Shown: positions 17,933-26,682 of the stretch, piece after piece
Position numbering within the stretch: position 1 is the first letter of the stretch
Layout of the letters: each line of letters opens with the position of its first letter
From: Vibrio salilacus
GTDB lineage: Bacteria > Pseudomonadota > Gammaproteobacteria > Enterobacterales > Vibrionaceae
Direction of reading: 5' to 3'
Length of the DNA stretch: 62,345 nucleotides
Assembly: GCF_002811245.1 (NCBI RefSeq)
Contig: NZ_NIVQ01000019.1
Span: 1-62,345, forward strand
Notes under the pieces: model-generated
Seen by the model: the letters and a program-made list of their open reading frames with translations, nothing else
Told to the model about the DNA's origin: nothing
Database searches by the model: none
Translations under genes and position numbers: made by a program

Positions 17933-18910
17933 TTAGCGAACAATAATTTTGCGCGGAATCAGTTCAATACCAGGTTTGTATCTTTTAGCGGCAGCGTTCA
18001 ACGCCAGTTCCATTGCACTGTCAGCAATCAGTTCAAATTGCTGTGGCAAGGAATTAATTTTGCTTGGCAGAAAGTCGAGTAATCGATTATCACCAAAGGT
18101 CGCTAGTTTTAGCCCCTGCATCAGTTCCGGCTTTTTCACTAGCGCATCAAGTACGCCTTCAAGGAGTGTGTATGATGTCGTGACTATGGCATCAGGCATT
18201 GTATTTTGCTCACACCACTGTCCAAACACTTTCTCACCATCGGCACGGTTAAAGTGCTCACCATAGCGAATCTGAGTATTAACGCCATACTTTGAAGTTG
18301 CTGATCTAAAGCCTAGCTCCCGCTCTCGGGAAATATTCAATTCAGGTAAGGCACCAATCAGCCCCACCGTCATTTTAGTGTCACTAAGCACCGAGAGAGT
18401 AAGATCGTACGCCCCGCTAAAATCTTCACTAATAACACACGAAAAGTGTTCATCATCAAGTGGACGGTCAAGTGCGATGACAGGCGTTCCCCGACTCTGT
18501 AACTCAAGGTAATAGTCGCTCGCTTCGGGAATCACACTGGCAACAAACAAGGCATCAACTTTGCGACTGACTAATGCCTGGACAACGTTTTTCTCTGTTT
18601 CAGGTTCATCATCTGAACAGGCGATTAAGATTTGATAACCCGCCGAGCGCGAATTTTGCTCTAGGAGTTTTGCCAACCTGGCGTAACTGGTGTTTTCTAG
18701 ATCAGGGATAATCAGTCCAAATGATCGACTTTGTCCGACACGTAACGTGCTTGCAGCCAAGTCTGGGCGGTAATTATATTCGTTCACGACAGCCATTACT
18801 TTACGCTGCGTCTTTTCACTAATTCGGTACTTTTGCGCTTTGCCATTAATTACATAGCTTGCGGTCGTTTTAGAAACGCCAGCCAATTTGGCGATTTCAT
18901 CAAGAGTCAT
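17933..18910 (-). CDS. cra: Cra/FruR LacI-family regulator
   Basis: 325 residues from the ATG at 18910. The LacI helix-turn-helix is MTLDEIAKLAGVSKTTASYVINGKA, with Y-R-I-S-E-K-T hinge region and the Cra-type YNYRPDLAASTLRVG, followed by a periplasmic-binding-protein-like effector domain (GLIIPDLENTSYARLAK). Cra senses fructose 1-phosphate and represses or activates glycolytic and gluconeogenic genes. Shine-Dalgarno AAAGGT. Two Cra operators lie 72-109 bp upstream of the start and a third sits before fruB, so autoregulation and fru repression are both likely. Confidence 0.93.
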   Translation of the reverse strand: MTLDEIAKLAGVSKTTASYVINGKAQKYRISEKTQRKVMAVVNEYNYRPDLAASTLRVGQSRSFGLIIPDLENTSYARLAKLLEQNSRSAGYQILIACSDDEPETEKNVVQALVSRKVDALFVASVIPEASDYYLELQSRGTPVIALDRPLDDEHFSCVISEDFSGAYDLTLSVLSDTKMTVGLIGALPELNISRERELGFRSATSKYGVNTQIRYGEHFNRADGEKVFGQWCEQNTMPDAIVTTSYTLLEGVLDALVKKPELMQGLKLATFGDNRLLDFLPSKINSLPQQFELIADSAMELALNAAAKRYKPGIELIPRKIIVR

Positions 18911-18981
18911 ATCATCAACCTTTGTTCTGTGCGCCGGATCATAGAACAAACATTAGGATCCAAGCTTGGGTTGAATTATAG

Positions 18982-18997
18982 GCTGAAACGATTCAGT
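18982..18997. promoter_or_regulatory. Cra operator 1
   Basis: GCTGAAACGATTCAGT, a near-perfect match to the Cra consensus (TGAAWCGNTTCA core, recalled). It lies in the cra-fruB intergenic region on the cra side. Confidence 0.85.
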
Positions 18998-19003
18998 ATT
19001 AAA

Positions 19004-19019
19004 GCTGAAAGGATTCAGC
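19004..19019. promoter_or_regulatory. Cra operator 2
   Basis: GCTGAAAGGATTCAGC, a palindromic Cra-like site with one departure (GG for CG in the centre). Its start is 22 bp after that of operator 1, about two helical turns, so dimers or tetramers could bind side by side. Confidence 0.8.
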
Positions 19020-19141
19020 AAGAATAAAAATGGTGAAGCGAATCACTAATCGAAGTCAATAAACCCCGATTAGTCAGCTTACAACTCCTAGTTCAATCAT
19101 TAGGACGCCAATCGACTGAATCCAATTTATTTTAGTCTTTT

Positions 19142-19157
19142 GCTGAATCGATTCAGC
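19142..19157. promoter_or_regulatory. Cra operator 3 before fruB
   Basis: GCTGAATCGATTCAGC is a perfect 16-bp palindrome and an ideal Cra site, 117 bp upstream of the fruB ATG. A possible promoter (TTGCTG, 16 bp, TATTTA) overlaps it, which would make bound Cra a direct repressor. The rest of the 18911-19273 gap shows no gene. Confidence 0.88.
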
Positions 19158-19273
19158 CGACTATTTATCCGTTAATTAGCGGCTGAGTAAAGATTAGAAC
19201 CAACAGCAGAAGTTAAGCCTGCTTAACGAGCAGAGACTTAGAAGAATAACTATTGACCAAGTTGGAGAGTCCC

Positions 19274-20413
19274 ATGCTTAAATTAGACACAAGCGATATC
19301 ACGTTGTCGCAAGCCGCCGATAACAAGTTCGATGCCATCAAACGTATAGCAAGCAGTCTTACCGATAAGAACCTCGTCCAATCAGGTTATGTTGACGGTA
19401 TGTTGAATCGTGAAAATCAGAACTCGACTTTTCTTGGTAATGGCATTGCGATTCCCCATGGCACCACTGATACTCGAAATATGGTCAACACTACGGGCGT
19501 TGCCGTTCATCACTTTCCTCAAGGTGTTGATTGGGGTGACGGCAATGTCGCTTATGTTGCAATTGGAATTGCGGCCAAATCAGATGAACACTTAGGCATT
19601 TTAAAACAGCTCATGAAGGTTCTTAGCGCCGATGGTGTCGAACAGCGCTTACGCGATGCAAAAAATGAGCAAGAAATTATCGCGCTACTCAACGGCGATA
19701 TTCAATTCGAAGCCGAGTTTGATGCTTCATTGATACAGCTTCAGTTCCCTGCCAGTGACATGGTGCAAATGAGCGCCGTTGCCGGTAGCCTACTTAAAAA
19801 TACTGGCTGCGCTGAAAGTGCCTTCGTTGCTGACATTGTGACCAAGTCGCCCACTCACCTTGGCAAGGGCTTATGGCTGATTGGCAGTGATCAACACGTT
19901 CTGCGCACTGGCTTATCTTTTGTGTCTACGATCAATGATTGCGAATACCAAGGGCAAAAAGTTCATGCGCTTATCGCGTTTGCTGCCTGCAATAATGCTC
20001 ACCTAGATATTCTCCAACGGATTACCGAACTTGTGTTCCAACAAAAGCAGAAAATAGTAATCGATGCCAACGCAAAACAATTGATTGATCTGCTTAAGGG
20101 TGAAGTGGTTGAACACAGTAGCAGCGATCAATCAACTGACAATATCGCCACGTTCAAAATTAAAAACGCTCACGGTTTACATGCTCGACCTGGCGCGATG
20201 TTAGTCGCAGAAGCCAAGAAATTTGAATCCAACATTCGCGTTGCTAACCTTGATGGCGATAGCAAAGCGGTTAACGCCAAGAGCCTGATGAAGGTCATTG
20301 CTCTAGGTGTGAAACATGGCCATCAACTGCAGTTTACTGCACAAGGGCATGATGCAGCCCAGGCGCTTGAGGCCATTGGTTGCGCAATTAATTCTGGTCT
20401 CGGTGAAGGTTGA
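19274..20413 (+). CDS. fruB: Fructose PTS EIIA-DTP-HPr fusion (FruB)
   Basis: 379 residues from the ATG at 19274, which has GGAGAG upstream; a TTG at 19253 is unlikely. The N-terminal EIIA-Fru domain has phospho-His62 (GIAIPHGTTD). A central domain follows, and the C-terminal HPr-like (FPr) domain has phospho-His303 in AHGLHARPGA. It passes phosphate from PEP/EI to FruA during fructose uptake. First gene of fruBKA, with a Cra operator upstream; fruK begins 9 bp after the stop. Confidence 0.95.
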   Translation: MLKLDTSDITLSQAADNKFDAIKRIASSLTDKNLVQSGYVDGMLNRENQNSTFLGNGIAIPHGTTDTRNMVNTTGVAVHHFPQGVDWGDGNVAYVAIGIAAKSDEHLGILKQLMKVLSADGVEQRLRDAKNEQEIIALLNGDIQFEAEFDASLIQLQFPASDMVQMSAVAGSLLKNTGCAESAFVADIVTKSPTHLGKGLWLIGSDQHVLRTGLSFVSTINDCEYQGQKVHALIAFAACNNAHLDILQRITELVFQQKQKIVIDANAKQLIDLLKGEVVEHSSSDQSTDNIATFKIKNAHGLHARPGAMLVAEAKKFESNIRVANLDGDSKAVNAKSLMKVIALGVKHGHQLQFTAQGHDAAQALEAIGCAINSGLGEG

Positions 20414-20422
20414 GAGGTGACT

Positions 20423-21397
20423 ATGACCATGGTAAACACCAAGCGTGTTGTCACTATTACTCTAAACCCTGCCCTTGATCTTACTGGTAGCCTTGAATCG
20501 CTAAATGTGGGCACAGTAAGCTTGGTCAACCAAAGCAATTTACGCGCGGCAGGTAAAGGCGTTAATGTTGCCAAAGTTCTTGCCGATCTTGGCGCTCAAG
20601 TCACCGTAACTGGCTTTTTAGGCAAGGATAACCCCGAACTGTTCCACCAGCTGTTTAATCAAATCGGCGCATCAAATCATTTTATTGAGGTTGAAGGGGC
20701 GACTCGCATTAACGTCAAACTGGTTGAGTCCAGTGGTCAGGTCAGTGACATTAACTTTCCTGGCGTAAAAGTCACTGCTGATGAGGCATCCAAGTTTGAA
20801 GCTAAACTGCTGCAACTTGCTAAGTCACATGAATATTTTGTCTTTGCTGGTAGCTTGCCGCAAGGCATCTCTCCTCAACAATGCGCTGCGTGGATCGAGT
20901 TGTTGCGCTCTCAAGGTAAAAAGGTGTTATTCGACAGCAGTAAAACCGCTTTGCACGCAGGAATTGCTGCCCAGCCTTGGCTAATTAAACCCAATGATGA
21001 AGAACTAAGCGAACTGTTCGGTCAGCACTTGTCTAGCCCAGTGGAATGCCAGAAAGCCGCTGAACAACTCAGTAGCAGCGGTATAGAAAACATTGTCGTT
21101 TCAATGGGTGCTGATGGTGTGATGTGGCTCAATGCACAGCAATGGATTCGCGCTCAACCTCCACGTATGGATGTGGTCAGTACCGTTGGTGCAGGAGACA
21201 CATTAGTCGCTGGCTTGTGCTGGGGACACATGCAAAACATGCCAAAACACGAATTACTGCGCTTCGCCACTGCGCTATCTGCCATCGCAGTTAGCCAAGT
21301 TGGTGTAGGCCTAACCAGTCAACAAGAGCTGGAACAAGTAACGCTTGCAACCAAAATGTTCGATCTTGGACAAGCATCAAGTCATAACGGAAATTAG
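20423..21397 (+). CDS. fruK: 1-Phosphofructokinase
   Basis: 324 residues of the PfkB/ribokinase family: VVTITLNPALDLTG at the start, AAGKGVNVAKVLADLG, and the C-terminal signature VGAGDTLVAGL carrying the catalytic Asp. It converts fructose 1-phosphate to fructose 1,6-bisphosphate, removing the Cra effector. I chose the ATG at 20423 (GAGAGG six bases upstream); a GTG at 20417 and an ATG at 20429 are also in frame. It lies between fruB and fruA. Confidence 0.95.
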   Translation: MTMVNTKRVVTITLNPALDLTGSLESLNVGTVSLVNQSNLRAAGKGVNVAKVLADLGAQVTVTGFLGKDNPELFHQLFNQIGASNHFIEVEGATRINVKLVESSGQVSDINFPGVKVTADEASKFEAKLLQLAKSHEYFVFAGSLPQGISPQQCAAWIELLRSQGKKVLFDSSKTALHAGIAAQPWLIKPNDEELSELFGQHLSSPVECQKAAEQLSSSGIENIVVSMGADGVMWLNAQQWIRAQPPRMDVVSTVGAGDTLVAGLCWGHMQNMPKHELLRFATALSAIAVSQVGVGLTSQQELEQVTLATKMFDLGQASSHNGN

Positions 21398-21416
21398 ATA
21401 ACAAAAGGTTACCACT

Positions 21417-23156
21417 ATGAATATCGCCATTATTACGGCCTGCCCTAGCGGGGTTGCCAATAGCATCCTAGCTGCAGGTTTACTCGAAAAATCCGTTGCT
21501 TCCCTTGGTTGGAATGCAGCTATTGAATGTCAATCGACTGTGGTTGCACAAAATACACTAAGTCAAAGCGAGATTGATGATGCAGAAGTGATCGTGATCG
21601 CCGCTAACCGTGTGGTCGATACATCACGCTTTGTTAGTAAGAAAGTATACCAAGTCAGCATGGATAAAGTCATCGCCGACCCAACCCAATGTTTGCAACA
21701 AGCGATAAAACAGGCACAGGTATTAACGCAAGCTACTTCCGTTGAAAACACGCCAGCCACGACGAGCAGTGGTAGCCAAAAGATAGTCGCGATCACCGCA
21801 TGTCCAACTGGCGTTGCCCATACCTTTATGGCAGCAGAAGCGTTAAATGAAGAAGGTAAACGTCGAGGTCACCAAATTAAAGTCGAGACTCGCGGTTCCG
21901 TTGGCGCAAAAAACCAACTTAGCGATCAAGATATTGTTGAAGCAGACTTAGTGATTATTGCCGCCGACATCGACGTCCCTCTTGATCGTTTTAACGGTAA
22001 AAAGATCTACCGTACCAAGACGGGCCCTGCGCTGAAGAAAACCTCTGAAGAAATGGACAAAGCGTTCGAACAAGCAACGGTTTATCAACACTCTGGCAAT
22101 GCCAGTTCAACCGCTAACGAAGAAAATAAAGGTGCGTATAAACATCTAATGACCGGCGTTTCGCACATGCTACCTGTCGTTGTTGCAGGCGGGTTGATCA
22201 TTGCGCTCTCATTTGTGTTTGGTATTGAAGCCTTTAAAGAAGAAGGTACACTCGCCGCCGCTCTGATGACGATTGGTGGCGGTTCTGCGTTTGCCCTTAT
22301 GATCCCTGTTCTTGCAGGTTACATCGCCTTCTCTATCGCGGATCGCCCAGGTCTTGCTCCTGGTTTGGTTGGCGGTATGTTAGCGAGCTCAACAGGTGCT
22401 GGTTTCTTAGGTGGCATTGCCGCAGGTTTCATTGCTGGTTATGCGGCAAAACTCTTGGCAGAAAAAGTCAGTCTTCCACAATCGATGGAAGCATTAAAAC
22501 CCATTTTGATCATTCCATTCGTTGCAACCCTATTTACTGGCCTTGTCATGATCTACGTTGTTGGTGGCCCGGTATCTGGCATCATGAACGGTTTAACTGA
22601 TTTCCTTAATAATATGGGTTCAGACAGCGCAGTTATGTTGGGTATGCTGCTTGGTGCAATGATGTGTTTCGACCTTGGTGGCCCGGTAAACAAAGCGGCG
22701 TATGCCTTTGGTGTCGGTTTACTTGCATCTCAAACTTATGCTCCTATGGCTGCCATCATGGCTGCAGGTATGGTTCCGGCACTCGGTATGGGACTGGCAA
22801 CATTTATTGCTAAGAATAAGTTTGAACAAGGTGAACGTGAAGCAGGTAAAGCTTCGTTTGTACTTGGCCTTTGTTTTATCTCTGAAGGTGCCATCCCATT
22901 TGCGGCTAAAGACCCAATGCGTGTCATCCCTGCCTGTATGGCTGGTGGCGCACTAACTGGGGCTCTATCTATGCTATTTGGTGCAAAATTGATGGCCCCA
23001 CACGGCGGCTTGTTTGTTCTGTTGATTCCAAATGCCATCACGCCCGTTGTCATGTACTTAGTTGCGATAGCTGCAGGTACTGCTTTAACTGGCTTTGGCT
23101 ACGCATTGTTGAAGAATAAATCAGACGCTAAACAAACAACAACGGCTACCGTTTAA
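21417..23156 (+). CDS. fruA: Fructose PTS EIIB'BC (FruA)
   Basis: 579 residues (E. coli 563). Two tandem IIB domains each carry a Cys motif: ACPSGVANSILAAGLL near residue 8 and the functional ACPTGVAHTFMAAEAL near 125. They are followed by a IIC domain of eight to ten membrane helices (about 240-565). It imports fructose as fructose 1-phosphate. Shine-Dalgarno AAAAGGTTACC. Last gene of the fru operon, followed by a strong terminator. Confidence 0.96.
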   Translation: MNIAIITACPSGVANSILAAGLLEKSVASLGWNAAIECQSTVVAQNTLSQSEIDDAEVIVIAANRVVDTSRFVSKKVYQVSMDKVIADPTQCLQQAIKQAQVLTQATSVENTPATTSSGSQKIVAITACPTGVAHTFMAAEALNEEGKRRGHQIKVETRGSVGAKNQLSDQDIVEADLVIIAADIDVPLDRFNGKKIYRTKTGPALKKTSEEMDKAFEQATVYQHSGNASSTANEENKGAYKHLMTGVSHMLPVVVAGGLIIALSFVFGIEAFKEEGTLAAALMTIGGGSAFALMIPVLAGYIAFSIADRPGLAPGLVGGMLASSTGAGFLGGIAAGFIAGYAAKLLAEKVSLPQSMEALKPILIIPFVATLFTGLVMIYVVGGPVSGIMNGLTDFLNNMGSDSAVMLGMLLGAMMCFDLGGPVNKAAYAFGVGLLASQTYAPMAAIMAAGMVPALGMGLATFIAKNKFEQGEREAGKASFVLGLCFISEGAIPFAAKDPMRVIPACMAGGALTGALSMLFGAKLMAPHGGLFVLLIPNAITPVVMYLVAIAAGTALTGFGYALLKNKSDAKQTTTATV

Positions 23157-23184
23157 CTGACCTCATCCCCCCGATGGTTAGCTT

Positions 23185-23209
23185 GAGCACCTTTACTATG
23201 AAGGTGCTC
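23185..23209 (+). terminator. fru operon terminator
   Basis: Perfect 9-bp stem GAGCACCTT / AAGGTGCTC with a 7-base loop and a seven-T tail, 28 bp beyond the fruA stop. Confidence 0.9.
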
Positions 23210-23355
23210 TTTTTTTACTTCAAATAGAGCTGTACCGACACAAATCAATAACCACCGTGGTTAACCGCACAATATTCAATCGCGCTCACAGCAATCAAAA
23301 TCTATCTTAGTTAAGATGTTGTTGATATTACTGCCAAATAACCGATTATTTCCCA

Positions 23356-25257
23356 ATGAATAAAAGCCAATACAAACTCATTTTCCAGTTCTTAGTCGTG
23401 TTCTCTATATTGGCACTTGTTCCATTTCTTTATTTTTATAGTCAATTCAACCAACTTGATACTAAAACACAACAATACGTTGAGCAGCTCAACCGTAACA
23501 AGCTCGAGTACTCAAAAGCTGAACTGCAAACATCGTTGACAGAAGTCTCTACCTCACTACAGTATCTATCGAATAACAGTATGTTAGATAAGGTGCTACA
23601 ACAACCAAACCAAGAGAATATCCAAGCGCTGCAAGCCTTTTGGTTACTCATTGTTCGTACCCAAGGCTACTACTCTCATCTTCGTTTTATTGACGCGCAA
23701 GGAATGGAAGTTGTGCGGATCAACAGCAGCCAAAATAATGATGAAATCGTGCCGTTACAGCAGTTACAATTTAAAGGCGATCGAAGCTTTTTTAAATACG
23801 CTCAAACATTAACAAATGATGAAGTGGGTGAATTTGGCATTGATCTTGAGTCAGAATATGGAGAGATTACCACTCCGCTTACTCCAGCCTATCGGGTGAT
23901 CTACCCGCTTTCGATCAATGGCAAGCGCGCGGGTTACTTTATCGCGAATCTTGACCTTACACGTATCTACCGCGGGCTAGCGTATAAACGCAATAGCGAT
24001 TATCTACCTAATATTGTCAACAACGATGGCTATTACATCATGTCTCCAAATAATCAGGGGATTATGGGCCACTTAATTGCTGCCAATGAACAAGCCAACA
24101 TTGCACTGCAATATCCTAAGCTATGGCAGATGATTAATGAGCGTGATTCAGGCACCTTTCGTTCAAGCCAAGGTTGGATCTCTTTCACTACAGCAATGTT
24201 TGACAAGATTGACAACATAAAAAAACTGACTTTTTTCATCACTACCGATTTTTCTCAAGCTCAAGCGTTCACCGATTTAGAGAGCAGAGCCCTTTACATT
24301 CAAGCCAGTTTTATTTTCATTATTTTGTTCTTACTCAGCTTTACTTTCGTGGTGTGGAATCATAACCACATTAAAAACAGTTTAGACAGTAAGATCGCCC
24401 GCGCAGCAATGAACGGCATGTCTGCCGTTGTTATCACTGACCGCAATAACCGCATCATACAAGTCAACAGCGAATTTACTCGCGTAAGTGGTTATACCCT
24501 TAACGATGTCAAAGGCAAGCCACCTTCGGTATTTGCCTCAGGAAAACACCAACAGCAGTTCTACATGAACATGTGGAAAGTATTGGAAGAGCAAGGCCTT
24601 TGGGAAGGCGAAGTGATCAATAAGCGTCGAGACGGTTCACTGATCACAGAAATATTGAGAATCCAAACCATCAAAGACCGCCGTGGTACTATTCAGTTCT
24701 ACGTTGCCTCCTTCGTTGATATCTCACATCGTAAAGAACTCGAAGACCGCTTACGCGAACTGAGTGAGAAAGATTCAATGACTGCCTTGTGGAATCGCCG
24801 CAAATTTGACTCAGAGATGCAAATTCAAGTATCTCGGATTAAACGCTATAGAAAGCACGAAACCTCGACCTTGGCTTTGATTGATATCGATCACTTTAAA
24901 CGCATCAATGATAAATATGGTCACGATAAGGGTGACGAGGTCATTCAAGAAGTGGCTCGTAGTCTAAAACATCACCTCAGGGAAACAGACCTTGTCGCTC
25001 GTATTGGTGGCGAGGAATTTGCGATCATTATGCCACACACCGAATTGAACGAAGCGGAAATGGTGTTAAACCGCATTCGCATCGCCATTAATTTAGAAAA
25101 TGAACTCAACATCACGATCAGTGTTGGACTAACAGAGATCTCAGCCTCAGCCAAAGAGACCTACAAACGCGCCGACATCGCTTTGTACGAGTCAAAATCT
25201 CTCGGTCGCAATCAAGTTTCAGTGTTTTCAGCCAGCGAAGCCGATACTATTGCTTAA
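23356..25257 (+). CDS. Cache-PAS-GGDEF diguanylate cyclase
   Basis: 633 residues. TM1 (about 9-28), a periplasmic sensor of about 280 residues with dCACHE features (LRFIDAQGMEVVRINSS, GYFIANLDLTRIYRGL), TM2 (about 313-335), a PAS domain (GMSAVVITDRNNRIIQVNSEF), then GGDEF with LIDIDHFKRINDKYGHDKGD and intact GGEEF. Here the I-site is present (RETD, five residues before GGEEF), so product inhibition is expected, unlike the other two GGDEF proteins in the window. It probably links an external small-molecule signal to c-di-GMP. Monocistronic. Confidence 0.92.
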   Translation: MNKSQYKLIFQFLVVFSILALVPFLYFYSQFNQLDTKTQQYVEQLNRNKLEYSKAELQTSLTEVSTSLQYLSNNSMLDKVLQQPNQENIQALQAFWLLIVRTQGYYSHLRFIDAQGMEVVRINSSQNNDEIVPLQQLQFKGDRSFFKYAQTLTNDEVGEFGIDLESEYGEITTPLTPAYRVIYPLSINGKRAGYFIANLDLTRIYRGLAYKRNSDYLPNIVNNDGYYIMSPNNQGIMGHLIAANEQANIALQYPKLWQMINERDSGTFRSSQGWISFTTAMFDKIDNIKKLTFFITTDFSQAQAFTDLESRALYIQASFIFIILFLLSFTFVVWNHNHIKNSLDSKIARAAMNGMSAVVITDRNNRIIQVNSEFTRVSGYTLNDVKGKPPSVFASGKHQQQFYMNMWKVLEEQGLWEGEVINKRRDGSLITEILRIQTIKDRRGTIQFYVASFVDISHRKELEDRLRELSEKDSMTALWNRRKFDSEMQIQVSRIKRYRKHETSTLALIDIDHFKRINDKYGHDKGDEVIQEVARSLKHHLRETDLVARIGGEEFAIIMPHTELNEAEMVLNRIRIAINLENELNITISVGLTEISASAKETYKRADIALYESKSLGRNQVSVFSASEADTIA

Positions 25258-25415
25258 TTTTGGTGCGCTTGCACTAACGAGTGCACCATAAAGTATCAAT
25301 GCTTTCACTTCGCCCGCCTCTATCTCTTATGCCAAGGTCGTTTTGTTATTGGCTCAATTCTTGAACTACGCTTAATAGCTACATTCCTTCCTCGATGCGC
25401 TATATGGAGATACTC

Positions 25416-26630
25416 ATGCAAGATGTACTCACCGTTATACTAGCTGGCGGTATGGGTTCACGATTAAGCCCCCTAACTGATGACCGTGCCAAACCAGCTG
25501 TTCCATTTGGGGGCAAATATCGAATCATTGATTTTACCCTTACTAACTGCCTTCACTCAGGGCTGCGCCAAATCCTCGTTTTGACCCAATACAAATCGCA
25601 TTCATTGCAAAAACACCTCCGCGATGGCTGGTCTATTTTCAATCCAGAGCTTGGCGAGTTTATCACCGTTGTTCCTCCACAAATGCGTGGTGGTGGTAAA
25701 TGGTACGAAGGGACAGCGGACGCGATCTATCACAATTTGTGGCTACTGGAACGCAGTGAAGCGAAACATGTGATTGTCCTATCTGGCGATCACATTTATC
25801 GTATGGATTACGCCGAAATGTTAAAGACTCATATTGAAAATGACGCCAAACTGACCATCGCCTCGATGGCCGTCCCTCTCAAAGAGGCGTCGTCATTCGG
25901 AGTGTTGTCGATCAACGAGCAGGATCGAGTTGAAACGTTCACTGAAAAGCCCCGGTCACCTCAACCTATGCCAAATAATAGTGAAAAGTGTTTGGCGTCG
26001 ATGGGGATTTATATCTTCGAAATAGACACCCTACGTCGTGTTTTACGCCAAGACGCTAATGACCCACAGTCGTCGCACGATTTTGGTCATGACGTCATTC
26101 CAAAGCTAATTGATGAACAACAAGTTTATACTTACAACTTCTGCTCTGATCGAGGGCGTGTGGCACGTGATTGCTATTGGCGCGATGTCGGCACGATAGA
26201 TTCATTTTATCAAGCCAATATGGATTTACTTGAACCCGTTCCCCCCATGAATCTGTATCAATCCAATTGGGGGATTCGCACCTATGAAGCCCAACTACCG
26301 CCAGCGCGCACGGTCTCTTCGGCAACGGGGAATGAAGGTATCTTTATTAACTCGATCATTGCCAGTGGTGTGATTAATTCCGGCGGCTCAGTACAACACT
26401 CAATTATCTCATCCAACGTACAGATTGAAGACAGCGCAACGATCGTAGACAGTATTTTATTTGGCAGTGTCAACGTTGGTGAAGGGTGTAAATTAGTTAA
26501 CTGTATCATTGATAAACACGTCAAGATCCCAGCGCACACAGAAATTGGATTGAATCGAGTCGAAGACGCGAAACGCTTTCACATTTCAGAAAGCGGCATT
26601 GTTGTTGTCCCTGAGAGTTACCAGTTTTAA
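25416..26630 (+). CDS. glgC: Glucose-1-phosphate adenylyltransferase
   Basis: 404 residues from the ATG at 25416 (TGGAGATACTC upstream). Nucleotidyltransferase start [34 protein letters not shown], substrate motif [10 protein letters not shown], and C-terminal left-handed beta-helix. It makes ADP-glucose, the committed step of glycogen synthesis. No glgA, glgB or glgX is adjacent, so it stands alone here. Vibrios often carry two glgC copies, and this may be the second one. Confidence 0.95.
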   Translation: MQDVLTVILAGGMGSRLSPLTDDRAKPAVPFGGKYRIIDFTLTNCLHSGLRQILVLTQYKSHSLQKHLRDGWSIFNPELGEFITVVPPQMRGGGKWYEGTADAIYHNLWLLERSEAKHVIVLSGDHIYRMDYAEMLKTHIENDAKLTIASMAVPLKEASSFGVLSINEQDRVETFTEKPRSPQPMPNNSEKCLASMGIYIFEIDTLRRVLRQDANDPQSSHDFGHDVIPKLIDEQQVYTYNFCSDRGRVARDCYWRDVGTIDSFYQANMDLLEPVPPMNLYQSNWGIRTYEAQLPPARTVSSATGNEGIFINSIIASGVINSGGSVQHSIISSNVQIEDSATIVDSILFGSVNVGEGCKLVNCIIDKHVKIPAHTEIGLNRVEDAKRFHISESGIVVVPESYQF

Positions 26631-26644
26631 TACCGAAAAAAAAA

Positions 26645-26665
26645 GGCCTTGGGTATACCAAGGCC
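26645..26665 (-). terminator. Convergent glgC/chitinase terminator
   Basis: 8-bp stem GGCCTTGG / CCAAGGCC with loop GTATA. Nine consecutive A bases before it on the plus strand give a U9 tail to chitinase transcripts. It may also stop glgC transcripts. Confidence 0.88.
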
Positions 26666-26682
26666 GTGTGTTTATTTACCAG

